DNA of 64,000 nucleotides from Girardinichthys multiradiatus (lineage: Eukaryota; Chordata; Actinopteri; Cyprinodontiformes; Goodeidae). Positions 9,601 through 23,115 of this stretch are shown here, piece after piece. Position 1 is the first letter of the stretch. Each line of letters opens with the position of its first letter. The position numbers and the translations under genes are program-made. The notes below the pieces were generated by a model that saw only the letters and a list, made by a program, of their open reading frames with translations, searched no databases and was not told where the DNA came from. The stretch covers positions 19,738,820-19,802,819 of the forward strand of contig NC_061798.1 of assembly GCF_021462225.1 (NCBI RefSeq), written 5' to 3'.

Positions 9601-10690
9601 GGTTTGGAGCAGAATTTATGGTTTCCAGCAATTATGCCAAGTCATCCAGGTCCTGGAGCACTGAAGCAGCAGATGTTCTTCTGACATGCTGTTAGTTTTA
9701 CACCAGATGTAACATGATGCATCTAAAAGGCTGAATTTTTGTTTCATCACTACACAGAATATTTTCGAAAAGTCTTGGGTGTCATTAAGATTTTTCTTGG
9801 CAAATGTGAAATGGACCTTTGTGTCATTTTTAGTCAGCACTGATTTTGCCCTCAGAACTCTCCAGTGAATGCTGTTCTGGACCAGTCTTTTTCTTATTAA
9901 TGAATCGTGAGCACTGATGTTAACTGAGGCAAATAAGTCTCTCACTACGATTGACCAAAAGCCCTAAAATTGTACCTTCTGTTAGTGATTCTGTTTCTTA
10001 TCTGTTGTTGAATTTCTTTAGATCGGGGCATGATATGTTGAATATTGAGAGCTTTTAGCCTACTTCATGTTGTCAGGTAGATTCTATTGTTGTGATTTTT
10101 GCAGTTCAGACAATTTTTAGTATGAACGTTTTTGTATTTTCCATGCCTTTGGAATATCATCCTTCATGTCCGTTTTCTTTGGAGTTTTATGATTGCTTCA
10201 GGCATGACCTTTGACATGACTGAAGGCACCCCTAGAAATAACTTGAGTCCCAATGCTCTTGGAATACCTTACCGCACAGCCAATATTGGACCTGTCTTTT
10301 TGTTGAACTTGAACTCGAACTTAAATTTTTTCTCAGCCTGGTGGCTTTGGGTAGTCTCTGAGATGGCTGAAGAATGATCATTACCGGGTGTGATTAGACC
10401 AGGGTGTGGGCTATAAACTGAACTCAGCTTTCCGAAAAAGTGGTCTGTCACAGTTAATTCAAAATTTACCAAATGGGTGATTACTTTTTTACATATAGGG
10501 ACAAGTTGGTTTGGATAACTTTTTCCCCCTTAATAATTAAAATCTTAATTTGAATTTTTCTTCTAAGGTTATCTTGGGGTGATACAAATGTATTTATTTT
10601 GAAACATTTAAGCATGACACTAAGCAAAAAATAGATCTTTCAAAAAGGCAAATGCTTTGCCACAGATATGTAACTAAGTTAGGACGACAT

Positions 10691-13600
10691 GAATTCACTG
10701 TTTAAAGAACTTGGTTTAAGGCAACAAATATTCTGTCTGATCATTTTCACCCAGTGAGAAGCATTGTTTGTCAGGGAAGGTCTTACAGAATCTTGGAATA
10801 AAAAAAATGTATTCATTTTTAAATTAACATTGTATTATTTTTAAAATTAAGTGATTGTCAAGCCAAACAAATTGGTATGGTCAATTTGTTTCATTGTTGG
10901 CTAACTAGTTGCCTGTGAAGTTGTTTTAATGCAGAATGCAAAAAAGATCCAGAATTTGTGGTGCTAGAAGTGGGCCCCTAAATAAAATTCTGCTTGGGGC
11001 CCTCTACACCCATGGGCCAGTGACCCTTTCCTGCTGCTTTGCAGCTGAATGTGGGTACAGAAACAACGTAGATTAGATGAGATTCCTTGAAGGAGATGTG
11101 CTTTGGTATTGTACATCTCTTCTGGGAGACAGATATCATCTGAACATGAATGCTAACTGCAGACATGCCAAAATATCTGATGTGGTAAAGAGATAGAAGA
11201 GCATGCTGGAACGTAGCAAAGTAACTCCATTTTCATGACTGTGTGAAAGTAAAGAAAGTAAATGAGATTTTAACTATAACGGATATAAAAGAGTTACTTT
11301 TATTATTTGAGACTGGGTTTTAGTGAAGTTACAGTGTGTAACGGTTTAATGGCTTGTTCTAATGTTTTAGTAAATTATAGCCTTTGAACCCAACAATTTA
11401 TTTCCAGGAGAGATGAAAGCAGACAGATCGTCCCTGCATCAATATTGACTCAGACACACAGACGTACATACGTTCAGAAACACAGTGCAGCTCTCTGTTT
11501 TGGGTTAGGTACTGTCTGAGCAGCAGGCACAGACTTGCTTTACATACAGCATGATGATAGCAGACTTGCAGATTATTTCTTTTTTTTTTTTTCAACTAAA
11601 GCGGGAAGCTGACTCATATCTGAGAGAGATGAAAACACTAACGAAGTGGTGCTGTGTGTGACCTGATGATCAGTGCTGCAGGATAGGAAATGTTTTCTGC
11701 AAATATACACACATACTGGAGGGCCTGCATCATGAGTCGGTTTGGCTCGTTTAGCATACATCAACAGATTCATAATGGCATGTTTGCTCATAAGGTCAAA
11801 AACAAAAACAAAAAAGTGGATGTATTGTTCATACTATGTAATAATTCTAATAATCGTACAATATGGACATCTTGGTTTGATCCAACCACAGGACATGTTT
11901 TAAAAAATTAAGGTCTGTGTCCCAGAGATGAGCCATACTCTCGGAGGTTCACAGTTCTCTTCTTGATATGTAGTCTGATTATATAAGGTTTTTCATGATG
12001 TCACAGAAGGAAGGAATGTGTTTGAGATGTTGCCCTAAAATACATCCACATGTGTCTCCATTTTGCTTAAATGTTGTGAATGAACGAATCAGCAGCTTAC
12101 AAAGCCATGACATCATCCTTTGGGGTTTTACCGGAGTGTTCAAAGGTATAGTAATCTTAGTGTATGATGTCACCACCTGGCTCAATGACTGTAACAAACA
12201 GAGGCAGACAACATGACAAAATAATTTATTTAGCTGAATAAGAACATAACATGTTTGAGTTTTTAGCAATGTTAGAAAGCATGTCAAGAAATGAATATGG
12301 TGCAAAGCCCCAGGCATAACCTTAACCAAACAACAGAGGTGGCCAGGGTGAACTCCCTCCTGAACAGAGGAGGCATCTCGGAGAGCAGGCAGGAGTAGGA
12401 ACAGCCTTTATAGGGAAGGAGCCCACCGGACCAGGTGCATGCCATGTCACTAAGGGCAGCATACAACCTGAAAAAGAAAACAACACACTTCCTAGTGGGT
12501 TCATCACAATGTCAACTTCTGAATTAAAAAAACTAACTAATATAGAACAGAAAAGGTTTAATTTAATTTAATGTCACAGTGAGAAAAACGTTTAATGTCT
12601 TTATATGCAATGCATGTAATTGTCTTCACTTTTTTTGTCATGGAGGCTGGGGAGAGGATTTCAGATTCCACTGACAAAACATGCTTTTGGAACAGAGAGC
12701 CCTGTTTATTCAGACCTGTATTGCACACAGCTTGGACACACAGTGTCGGAAGTTTACTGCATTTATGCCTCGAGTTTTAGAATATCAATTTGTTCCATGT
12801 TGTCTAGCAGTTCCCATTTTTTATTTCATTCTCTCTCATAATTTCCCTTTAAACGTAATTACAGACATAAGTCAAAAGAATTTCTGATTAATCAGCTCAT
12901 ATGTGGGTAACTGAATAGTTCCTTATTTTTTCGTTCAGACAAAAAACAGGAAGTTGTGCTTATAACTTGTGTTCTCCTGATATGCAAACATATCTCAAAA
13001 CAAATGTCATTGAACATATTTATGGTTAAACAAATATATATATACATATGTATTAAAACATATTTTACTTCAACTATTTTCAAAATGTGAAATATTAGGA
13101 ATTTAACAAAAGTAATCATTTAATTTTTAAAACATCTTCTTAATTCATAAAGATTGTATTTACTTCTGTTTTGTTCCACCTGTGGAAGCGGTACAAGATC
13201 TAGCGAGAAACTTAATATGAAACATGGGAACGTTTTTCTCAGTAATATATTTCTAATGGGTCCATTGAAATGACAGTCACAGTAAACGTCAGTACCACCC
13301 CATGTAATCCACACATACAAAAAAAAAGGATTAAAAAAATTAATCTGGAAGTTATGTGTAGTAAAGTGAAATGACACAGGAAATAAGACTTGAGGTAATG
13401 AAGAAACAAAGCTGCAAAAAGGTGTAGAAAGCCAAGAAACCAGTTGAAATCTATCAGTATTTAGGGACCAATCCTGCCACTATTAGTCCAAAGTAACACC
13501 AGCTGGTTTAGTCCTACCTGATGGCCTTTAACAAGGTTTCTGATTACTCAGGTATCTGTCAAGAAGCATTTTACAAGTACAACTTTTATTTAAAAGAGCT
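10691..13600. other. Intergenic DNA without recognised content
   Basis: About 2.9 kb with no supported exon, repeat family or RNA gene. There is an A/T-run at 11580-11592 and a GC-richer patch at 12330-12470 with no coding signature. Short open frames here lack homology and codon character. Confidence 0.45.
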
Positions 13601-13609
13601 GTCTTAAGA

Positions 13610-14180
13610 CCTAAAGATTTCTAAACTTCTGGGTGTTCAAGCGATTTATTTCCACTTCCCATAATTGGGAAGTGGAAATAACCCATAAGCCAGCCACAAT
13701 CAGGTGATCTTCACAACATTTCTAAAAGAGGAGTCCGAAATTAATATTCAGAAGAGTTGCCCAAACGTCAAGGATCTCCCAGAGAGAGCCTCACAAAGAA
13801 CTGGAATTGACAGGTCTGGCAACTGGCCCACTCATTACGAAAGTCTCCATTGCAGTAGGAAAACCCTGAAGCTTTTTTAAAGCTTGCTAATAAAGACTTG
13901 GACAAGCAGATAAAATACTGAGGGGATGTAGACTGGACAGATGAGACCAACATTAAAGTATTTCCATGTCAATGGACAAACTATGTTTGCAGGAGGAATA
14001 CCACTGTACATTATCCCAAAACCACCACACCACCAATATCGTTTGGTGTTGGGAGAATCATTGTGTGAGGCTGGTTTCAGCAGACGGTAATAGCAGAATC
14101 CATATAAGTGATCAAAATCACACACTGACAATGCACATGACTACTTTCTCCATACAGGCGATATCTTGAAGCTGTCATTA
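13610..14180 (+). pseudogene. Tc1-like transposase relic
   Basis: The + strand can be followed from the linker after the helix-turn-helix ('KW K..HKPATIR' near 13670-13710) through 'RRVAQTSRIS' (13745-13790), a 'DWTDETN' motif (about 13930-13955) and 'H.PKTT.PIS.GVGRI' (14010-14060). These are the landmarks of a teleost Tc1 family. Many stops and frameshifts are present. A perfect 16-bp hairpin (13646-13681) interrupts the N-terminal part. Confidence 0.65.
13646..13681. repeat. Perfect 16-bp inverted repeat, 4-base loop
   Basis: The arms at 13646-13661 and 13666-13681 are exact reverse complements around TAAT. The right arm (TGGGAAGTGGAAATAA) fits the expected transposase sequence of the host Tc1 relic; the left arm does not, so it looks like an inverted copy of the right arm. 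Confidence 0.95.
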
Positions 14181-14199
14181 TTAAACACTGTTCTGCAAA

Positions 14200-17100
14200 A
14201 TAGGAAATACATTGCAGTGAGTATGTTTAATACTAATTCCCTGTGTCATAAATTTAATTGTTTTGATTTCTCTGTGGATTAGTCGGGTTGCTTCTCAAAT
14301 CAGATTCAACATCCTCTCAACAGCCTCATTATAAGTATATATTTACAGGGAAACAACATTAAAATCATGTTTTTCCCAAGTTAAATAAATGAGGGGAAAA
14401 CTACAACTAGAGAATCTTTTATAATGGTGGCTGTTAGTTAAAACTACTCATGCAACATTCTTAGTAACACCAATGCAAACGCTACTGAACAATTAACTAC
14501 AAAAATGTTTGGTTTAAATTGTTGCTAAACATTTTCACTAATAGGTGCATTACTTGAGCACTGGATGATGACTTTGAAAGTGAAGCTGTTCTAACTTCCT
14601 CTGGTAAGTAGCTGTGCTGAGGAGTTAAAGTTGGCTTAAAGCAGAACAAGTATAGATTCTGTTTCAGCTGTTTTACTTTGATTCTTGCCCTCCTATATCT
14701 TTGAGATTATTGATTTATTTGAGAGGGACAATGTACATCAATTAACATCAATGCTGTACATACACAAGAATTAGCCAATCCATCATTTACCATCATTTGC
14801 ACAATTTATTTATTTATAAAACCTTTAATTTTTTTTATTTGACCTTCTTGCTCTGAGCAGTCAATATTTTTGACCAGAGTTTCAGAGAAATTTTCAACTT
14901 TTTATCAGCTGAAAGTTTCAGCTACAGTTCTGCATCCGCTGTATGAGCCCAAGTTCAACACTGCACTGATTTTTCAGCCTTTCAATAAACTCTTAGTTTC
15001 AATGTTCCTCAAGTTTGTTTTTCATATTTCTTCCACAAATTACATGTTTTAAACACAGATGAATAAAGGTTGGATATAAATAAGTCACATATATATAAAG
15101 TATAATATCAGGATAAGAAAGTTAAAAAACTTACTTCTGAATGTGTGAAAAAGTATGGCTATGATGCAGATAAATAGGGACTATAATACCTCGACTCGTT
15201 AGCATTGTATTGATTTATGTAACATTAGTCATCCTATTAGAGCTGGATGGGAGTCATTGCTTGCTGAAGTCAATAATAATCATGTCTGATAGAGGGTGTC
15301 AATAGATCTAATTCTCAGCCTGTGTGTTAATGTCAGCAGACATGGAATGTGATTTTGTCTCAAAGTCCAACCTCTGAGATCGAGTGTGTGGGTGGAGGTG
15401 TGTTAGCCTGGAAGTCCCCTTTGTATGTGTCTGCTTGTGTTTGTGCGAAAAAAAGCCCCGCTGTGAACGGTGCCGACGTGATTTCTACTACCTTTTTTCA
15501 ATTAGTTTTATTGCATTGAAAAATAACGCAATAAAATAAAACAATAAAACAATAAAAGAACGAGGAAAACAATGCCTGATTTAAAAACCGTCTAAGGCAA
15601 TCTCCAAAGGGTTTGTTTGAAGGATTTGATATCATGACATCACTGTGCTTGGAACATTCTTTTGGTTATACAAATGCTTGATGGAGAAAGTCCCTTCTTT
15701 CTTGCTAAATTTAGCAGCTCGGTTTTGAGAAATGTGGTTGGCAGTGATGTGAGCATCACTGTAATCTGTTGGTTTTAAGCCATTTTCCTCGGCGCCTCGC
15801 CTGCATGTTTTGGTTTTACAAAATGTGCCTCCTGAAAACCTTTACATGATTGAAATGTTTTATTCATATATATATATATATATATATATATAAAGATGAT
15901 TCATACATTATAAGAGCCGAACAATGCTCTGCACACCGACACCATTGCACACTCCACACCTCTTTCCTCAGCAGCTAAGTGGGGGAATACCGCCTTTCTG
16001 GCTCCCAGTGAATGAAATCACATCCAGCTGACCCTCACATTCTCCCTTTTATTGCTTTTTAAAAATTTCCCCTCCACTGAACTTACTTGCAAATCAATCA
16101 AATACCGACCAATCCAGACATACATAGTTAAAAAACGTGGAAAAGAACGTACAATGCTGGATTTGCTGCACAGATTTTTTCTCAGTCATTTCCACAAATG
16201 AAGGAAATTTGTGAATGCAGGAAAAAGTAATACTCAGCTCTTGACTGTATTTTGAACATTGAAGTATTTCACATTCATTGATGCCACAGTTTTACCTCCA
16301 GTCAGTTGCATTTGTCAGAGGGAGAAATTGAGTGGCTTAGTTAGTGCACCATTGTGTTTTGTTTGGTTTTATTTGCATGCTTTTAATTAGACAGGTCAGC
16401 CTTTCTGTTTTGGCATCACCCTGTTGATTACCCACTGATGAGGAATGCCTGGTGATTTGAGTAACCAATAGGGACTCAGCCGACTGGGAAAAAAACAATG
16501 ATTGGTGGTAAAAAAATAAGGGATATAAGAGAGGAAACGAGGACCAAAAGGAAATGTCTCTCCCTTGCCCTGTCTGCAGAGGTTGGGAAACCAACAGGAC
16601 AACATCTATATCAACAATAAGAACAGCAGCAGCAGTGGCAGGGGGATGAGGGACAGGGAGCAAGTAATGGTACCTGTCATGGCTGTAGGAATGCGTAAAC
16701 GAAGGAAAGGGCAGAATCTAGCACTGGAGTAAGAATCCATTATCTGCTACCCAAAATAATCCCCCACCCACCCGCTGCCAAACTGTGAGTTAGTGGCGCT
16801 CTCTTCTCCTTTAAGAAGACACTTGCTGAAACAATAAAGCCAGAGAGGATATGCACAGGAGACCTGGAAGTTCCTTCACCTTGTGTTTGTTGCCTACACT
16901 GAATGTTCTGCTTGGTCTTTCAGGTTTTCTAAAAGCCTTTTAGCTGCAGGAATAAAAAAAACAACCAAAAAACCTTTTAATTGTAATTTCTAAGCTTCCT
17001 TTAACGTGTTTACTGTGTGGTATTTCCCTTCTCTGTCTGATTAAAAAGATGTGACCTTGTTTTTACTCTTTGCCCGAGTTCACATTTTTATTGCATCTAC

Positions 17101-17630
17101 TTATAGACTCTCATAGCTGGTAAGCACTTCTACACAGTGTGTGATGTTTCACTGTACTGTGTTAAGTGGAAACTCAGCCCCACATGCCTCTCAGTTTGTT
17201 TTAAAGCACTCACATCATCTCAGTGTATTACAGACAGCTGATGAAATGCAGAAACAGTTTTCAGAGCCATGAAATATTGCATATTTTAGGGTTTCACTGC
17301 AGAACATTTGAATAGATGTCTTTGTTATAGTTATCTTTGAGAGGACTGACATTCTGATCCAGGTCTCCCTCTGCTATTAGCATACTGCTCTTTACTGCTT
17401 TCACAGAGACTGACCTGACCAGGCCTTGGGCAAACACAATGTACTGCACCGTTTGGCTGATAAAGCCTTTGTCTCCTGACGTGCAGATTTAGTTATGAAG
17501 TCAGAAGTGGATCTTGTGTAGTTTTGACTTGAGGTTACTTTTTAACCAGAGTGGAACCTATCTATTTTTCCACTCGTGATAATTAGTATCGCTGTGGGAT
17601 TTTTCACACAGACATGAAACAAAATGTGAC
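14200..17630. other. Intergenic DNA without recognised genes
   Basis: About 3.4 kb in which I see no exon or clear repeat family apart from the TA tract at 15866-15892. It is AT-rich with a few GC-richer patches (15380-15480, 16730-16800). Open frames on the - strand near 16337-16663 show no known domain. Confidence 0.45.
15866..15892. repeat. (AT)n microsatellite
   Basis: A pure AT dinucleotide tract of about 27 bases. Confidence 0.95.
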
Positions 17631-17639
17631 TGATAATAC

Positions 17640-18660
17640 AATGTCTTACTAAAGTATTCATACCTTTTGAACTTTTACATTTTATTACGTTGCAACAACA
17701 GTCCTCGATGTATTTTAATGGGATTTTATGTGATCGACCAAACAAACAAGCGCATTATTATAAAAATCTTTTTTACTAACAGACATTTCAATACATTAAT
17801 GTGCATTTACTGTATATTCAGCCCCCATGAGTCAAAGAGTGAAGAATCAATTTTTACACTAATTAAAGCTACAAGTCTTTTGGGGAACAGATTGACCTTT
17901 TTTGTCTGTCCCTCTTGCAAATAGGTCAGTCAGATTAGATGCAGTGCATCTAAAATAAAAAAAATTTTTGTCATACCACAGATGCTTAAATATACTTGTC
18001 GTCTACTTGCCTATTCTGTTAAATTATGTGTTTTGATCTAATCCATTCCATTAGTAGTTCTGGCTGTAAAGTTAGAATGGTTGTCCTGTTGGAAGATGAA
18101 CCTCCTCCCTAGTCTGAGGTATTTTTCAGCCACTAACAGGGTTTCTTTCAGAATATCCTGCATTTATCTCCATCCATCTTCCCATCAAATCTGACAAGGT
18201 TCCTTGTCTCTGCTTAAAAAAAAAAAAAGAAATTCCTTGCAGCATGATGCTACCACCACCATTTTTTACCATTATGTTGGCGCATTTAGAGTGATGTACA
18301 GTGTTAATTTTCCTCCATTCATCCTGTTTTGTATGTAGGGCAAAAAGTTCAATTTTGGTCTCATCTGACCGGGGCGCCTTCTTTCACATATTTTCTCTGT
18401 CCTGTACATGGTTTGTGGCAAATGGCAAACTACACTTATGATGGCTATCTTTCAACAATGCTGTTCTTTTGACCACTATTATAAAAATTTAAGGTTAACA
18501 ACTAATAGCTGTCCTCTCAATAGACTGTTCCACCTCTGCAGTGGATCACTGCGGTTCCTGCAGTTACTATGGGCCACTTTGTTGCTTCTCTATACAACAT
18601 AGCGTAGCCTAAAATTGCTTCAACAGTATGCAAAAATCCCCGAACAAATTAACTACCACA
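17640..18660 (-). pseudogene. Tc1-like element relic (DD34E family)
   Basis: On the - strand, decayed Tc1 landmarks occur in order. The end region has 'aagtattcata' (17652) and 'tattcagcccccatgagtca' (17815-17834). Then come the 'LGRRFIF QQDN' region (about 18080-18110), the 'PSNL DGKMDG' type segment (18155-18195), the 'GGGSIML' region (18240-18270), 'PDET K' (18350-18372) and the preceding helix-turn-helix side. All frames are broken, and an A-run (18214-18226) has been added inside. Confidence 0.75.
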
Positions 18661-18734
18661 ACCTGACAACCAGACTTTAGAGATGCATCTCCAGGCATTT
18701 AGTCATCTGCTGATGGCATGTTTGGACACAGCTA

Positions 18735-18948
18735 AGTGCAAGAGTATTTATACCCCTAGCAGATTTAAATTTAATCATATATTCGTTTAACCAAGAAGTT
18801 TGTTTGTGACAGGAAACCGGACCAGCATCTCTCACAAGATAACACAATATAAAATGACCAATCAATAAGTTTTAACAAATATTTAACACAGATGAATACA
18901 TTTATTTTTATTTACATTTCATAAAGATATTTGAAAATATTTCCATCC
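18735..18948 (+). repeat. Tc1-like terminal-region fragment
   Basis: The segment 'caagagtatttatacccct' (about 18738-18756) followed by 'tttgtgacaggaaac' (18804-18818) and 'accaatcaataagttttaac' (18859-18878) matches the terminal non-coding region of a common teleost Tc1 family. No transposase remains. The SINE that follows directly may have inserted into it. Confidence 0.5.
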
Positions 18949-18949
18949 T

Positions 18950-19100
18950 TCTTTGAACTGTGGGAGAAAGCCGGAAATGAATTGAATTGCATGGGAAGAA
19001 CATGCAAAACTCCATGCAGAAAGATCCCAGGCCAGGATTCAAACCCAGAACCTTCTTGCTGCAAGAGAACAATGATACCAACTGCACCAGTGTGCTCCTA
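18950..19100 (-). repeat. SINE fragment (HAmo-like), 5' half
   Basis: This is a reverse-strand copy of the SINE seen at 1175 and 61378. It contains the reverse of the B box (GGATTCAAACC, 19035-19045) and the 'ccttcttgctgcaag' segment, but stops at about 18955 within the body, so it is truncated. Confidence 0.75.
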
Positions 19101-19254
19101 TGTGACAGAGTGCATCAGTGAATGGGTTAAAACATTAGTTTTTTCAACAGGGGGATTGTTCAATCCTAAAATATAAAAATGTATTCATTATAGTCTATAG
19201 TCCAACTTTTCTTTACTTTTTTAACTTTCCTTTATTGTGTCAATGCAAAACCTT

Positions 19255-19320
19255 TGTTTTCCTTTGAATTGTCTTGTTGCTGAAATGGGCTATACAAATA
19301 AACCCGTCTTGCCTTGTTTG
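19255..19320 (+). repeat. LINE-type 3' tail (L2-like)
   Basis: The sequence 'ctttgaattgtcttgttgct' (19262-19281) followed by 'tacaaataaacccgtcttgccttg' (19292-19315) is the characteristic 3' end of many teleost L2-like LINEs and their SINE partners. Only the tail is recognisable. Confidence 0.5.
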
Positions 19321-22300
19321 CACCGTGATCCCAGGGCCAAATTCTCCTGTCAAAACTCCTCTCTTCTCCACCAACTGTGCCAACAGCAGGCTCTGCTCCT
19401 CTGTCCAATTCGGTTTTCTCAAGCCTTTTTTTCTCTGTTTTGTTTTGGTGATTTTACCAAACTAAACCTCATAATACAAAAAGGCAATCACGGTAAAATG
19501 CTGAAGTTTAATATTAATACGAAATGAATTAATATGAAATAGATGCAGTATGAAACGACCAGCATGGCGAGTAAACATAATAGCCTAAACACACAAAGAA
19601 ATGATTTGAAATGATTGAAAAGATTTTTCGAAAGTATTGTATGTGTATCGTGTTTTTAACATACAAATTCCCGTATTCATCCAATAAGGAGAAATTTCAA
19701 TGTTACATGAAAAATAAATAAGATAAAAGCTAAACACAACGATACAGTCAACACTTCTTTATACAGTTGGAGAATCAATTTACACCCTCATCATAAAACT
19801 TTACAGTACAATTCCAGAAAGACTTTATTGCCTTTATTAATTTATTATTCACAGTTATTGTCAATTTGGTCCTAATATAATAATTATATGCTTAATATCT
19901 GCTGTTATTATAAAGACTGATAGCTGCGGAAAGAAAGGAGCAACAAAAGTGCTCTTTTTGACACTTTGGGTGCCCCAACCTGCCACTGACGGAACTCTCC
20001 AGAGCAGAAACAGTCTTGTGGAGTAGGTGGGAGGTGTTCCCCAACACAGAGGACAGCTACCCCACCATCTTCCTCCCTCCCACCACAGTATCCAGGGGGC
20101 ATCCCACGGCAGACCTGGCCCTCATTGATGCACATGGTATAAATGACTAGGTTGTGAAATGAAGGGTGAATTAAAATTTTCATATATATTTTTTAAATAG
20201 AACAGCCTGTCTCTGTTTTTTGTCAACCATTAAGTCCCATTCAAAAGACTATTTTTGAATACATAACAACTACATTTGATTTGTTTTCTTATTTTTTATT
20301 TCATTCCCTGGTTTTGAAATCTCTAAATAATAAAAATTTTCTTGTGTTCAAGTTGGTGAAGATATTTTTTCAAATACTGTAAATCTACTTATTTGCCTAC
20401 ATGGGATAGAAAAAAGCAAAACTGGTAACGTTTGCACAAACAATAAAAAGTGATCACGATCCGTTTTTTGCCAACGTTTGACACATCCAGCCACAGATAA
20501 TGCCCCCCCAAAAAATTTCAATTTGTAAACACTGAATCGGGGAAATGGCACTTAAGGGGTTAGATTTTCAGAAAATAAAGAAAATATTTATTATCCTAAT
20601 AAGGACTAAAATTAGTAATGGCATTCATAAAAATGGAAGAAAATATGAATATACAGAAAATATGTTTACACAGAATATTTCCATGTCAATCTTTAAAAGA
20701 GCATGTTGTGTTTCCAAGGGACCCAGACAGAGCACAAAATGAAGAAACCTCCAACAGGTATACAATATACTGTGATAAAGAAAGAAAGCATGCCTCAATT
20801 AGTCCTAAAGTCTTGACAGTGTACTGTCCAAAGTAAGTCCTCAAAGGCCAGAGTTGTGGAGGTTTTATATGTTCCCATGGTTCAGCTCTCTGGAAACAAA
20901 TGAACGGGTCTTTAGCAGGCTTCTGCTGGACCTGACGACCTGATGAGGAAGGAATGCAACCATTTGAATTAACTGTGTTGAAGCAGGGGACCCATCTTCA
21001 ACAAGCAGGATGTAGGTTCCAGAGTAACAGAATTGGACACTTATAATTGGTGCAGACACATGGTAACTTTGGGCTTGCATAGAAAATCTTCATCCTTTGG
21101 CTAGAATATAAAGGACACATAACTGACTCTTGGTTGTTTTCCTTTCACTCTGTTTCAGTATTTCTACAATGAATGATGTCCAGTGGGTCGTAGTTTAGAA
21201 TGTAAATTTAGTGAATTTGAAATTTATGATTAAATAAATAATTACCATTACAGTTTGTCTAGAAAAGATCAGCTGGGAAGGAAAAAGAGTGTGTGATCAG
21301 ATGGTCTTTGCAGTTTTTCTCTTTGTTTGTCTGACCATAGATAGACACTTTTAAAATGATGCATATAAATGCTGAATCTTTCTCTAACAGTACCTGAACA
21401 GGTCTGGCATTTCAGTTAGCACCTTCACTATAATGCACACTAATCCTTTGAGTAAGAAAGTCTTCCTTGTACTCTTTGTAACTTTCAGCATTTTTCTCAT
21501 AAGGAAAACTGAAATTGAATGTCTCTCATTCACATTTATTCTAGACCCTGTTTCAGCAGGTAATACTTGGTGATTGTTCTTCATCTGAATTCGTTTTATC
21601 ATAGATACAGAAACATGTTAAGATTTTCAAGACTTGACTGTGGTTCAATAACAGGAGGGCTGGGTGAGGAAGGAGGTAAGGTAACCGCGAGGTGCTGACA
21701 CAATGTTGCTGTACCAGTCACATGAATGAGCTGCAGCTAACACCCACGTAAAATTTGGTGTCATAAGCCACTGTGCTATAAACATTGAAAAATAAGGAAG
21801 ATTTGTATTGGCTGATTACACTTACTGTCCCCCTGGTAAAGATGTATAAAAAGCCTCAAGGTAAACTGAACTTTTATTGCCAAAGAATACTCATATTTAA
21901 ATTTTTAAGAAAAATCCAGCTATTATTTTGTGTACATTCATTTAAATAAATGTAAATTTAGCATTTTCATTACAATTTTTCATGAATATTTTCCTGAGGT
22001 ACAAACATGGGACAGAGGTCCATTTTTCTGGGCCACTAGGCTCGACAATGAACCGTAATTATTTTTTCACCACACACAGTGAGCAGGATGGTAAGGGAGG
22101 TAAAAAAATCTCCAAAGATCACATTGTTTGAGAACTGCAGCAAAGAGTTGCACTTGGGGGTCACCAAGTCTTATTAGACACATTTAGCACGAAATGTATT
22201 TTTTCTCAGATGTGGACGTGTGCTTACAGCTCTGTGTTTTTCCAGAACGCTGCAGGCAATAAAGGAAGCGTTTCAGTACTTCTAGAGTCGGCTAATAATC

Positions 22301-22900
22301 AACACGAAGGTGACATCATTGCTCCTTATAATGACTGTGATTACTATCCGCCTGATAAGATATGCTCACAAAAACTAAACTGGGGGCTTTGGGGAATCCC
22401 TAGACTTTGGCCAGTATGCATAATGTAATAATAATGGATTATCTACTTTTTTTTTTTCTTTTTTTCTTTAACCATAGTTAGTGTGATTCCTTTCTTTACA
22501 TTGTGTGCTAGTTTTCAGCTGTGCCTTTGGGCAATTGTAGGGCTGGGAGATTCTCATGGTGTTATGTAGGAAGTGTACAAGAAATTGTGCAGGAGTAGGA
22601 TAAGGAAAACAATGACTCAATATTTGATGTCATCGCAAAAGATGTACATGATACAGAATGCTGCGCAAAAAGTAATCTACTGTATCTTGTAATTTGCTAC
22701 TGAGGACACTCAATCAAACGTTCAAATTCATAGAGCACTTCTCATAGAGTGTAACACAAAGAGCTTCATGGAGGTTAAAAACAAGAGGACAGACATAAAA
22801 CCACCGGAGACACATACAATCAAAAAAGTTCATTAACTACTTCTGTAAAACATTTCTACGGGTTTGTTCTTTTGTAATATTAGCAGGTTCTTCAATTCAG
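19321..22900. other. Intergenic DNA, mostly unassigned
   Basis: I find no supported gene here. On the - strand at about 19915-20130 there is a GC-richer stretch whose broken translation (SVKK, PQLSVF and similar) vaguely recalls the 3' part of a LINE, but I cannot place it. The segment at about 22715-22830 ('agagcacttctcatagagtg' onward) resembles a dispersed teleost repeat. The remainder is featureless AT-rich DNA. Confidence 0.4.
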
Positions 22901-22904
22901 TTCA

Positions 22905-23115
22905 GTCCTCATTTAAATTTAGGTTGTGTCTATCAGGCCATTTAACACCTTGACATTTTTCACATTTTGTCACATTACAACCTGCAACTTCAACGGGTTT
23001 TATTGGGATTTTTGTGTGATAGATGAAGCCAAAGTAGATTATATTTGTTAAGTGGAAGGAAAATGATTTGCATTGCACCCCCCTACGTCTGTACTTTTGA
23101 AAACCACATTTTTCT
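22905..23115 (-). repeat. Tc1-like terminal-region fragment
   Basis: The stretch 'cattttgtcacattacaacc' (22964-22983) followed by 'gggttttattgggattttt' (22995-23013) and 'gtggaaggaaaatgat' (23052-23067) is the inner part of a teleost Tc1 terminal repeat. No transposase follows it. Confidence 0.6.

Larger units (their letters stand above)
8690..10690 (-). pseudogene. Tc1-like element relic (DD34E family), interrupted
   Basis: Decayed sequence of a widespread teleost Tc1 family lies on the - strand. A reading segment at about 9660-9945 gives DSLIRKRL...IHWRVLRAKSVLTKNDTK and similar, the region between the helix-turn-helix and the first catalytic Asp. The AT-rich end with the 'ggttatcttggggtgatac' stretch lies at about 10567-10690. 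A short C-terminal-side part lies near 8740-8820. Between 8833 and about 9400 there is a GT microsatellite and about 540 bases I cannot assign, probably a later insertion. Relatives of the same family are at 34095-34480, 39340-40540 and 43060-43680. All frames are broken. Confidence 0.7.

Noticed and set aside
13646..13681. Possible microRNA hairpin
   Set aside because: 16-bp stem is too short for a pre-miRNA, and it sits inside a transposase relic where an inverted duplication explains it.
19908..20183. 91-codon - strand frame with Cys/Gly-rich part, a possible exon
   Set aside because: Frame quality is poor and the words only loosely recall LINE 3' sequence; no splice-bounded coding block could be defined.
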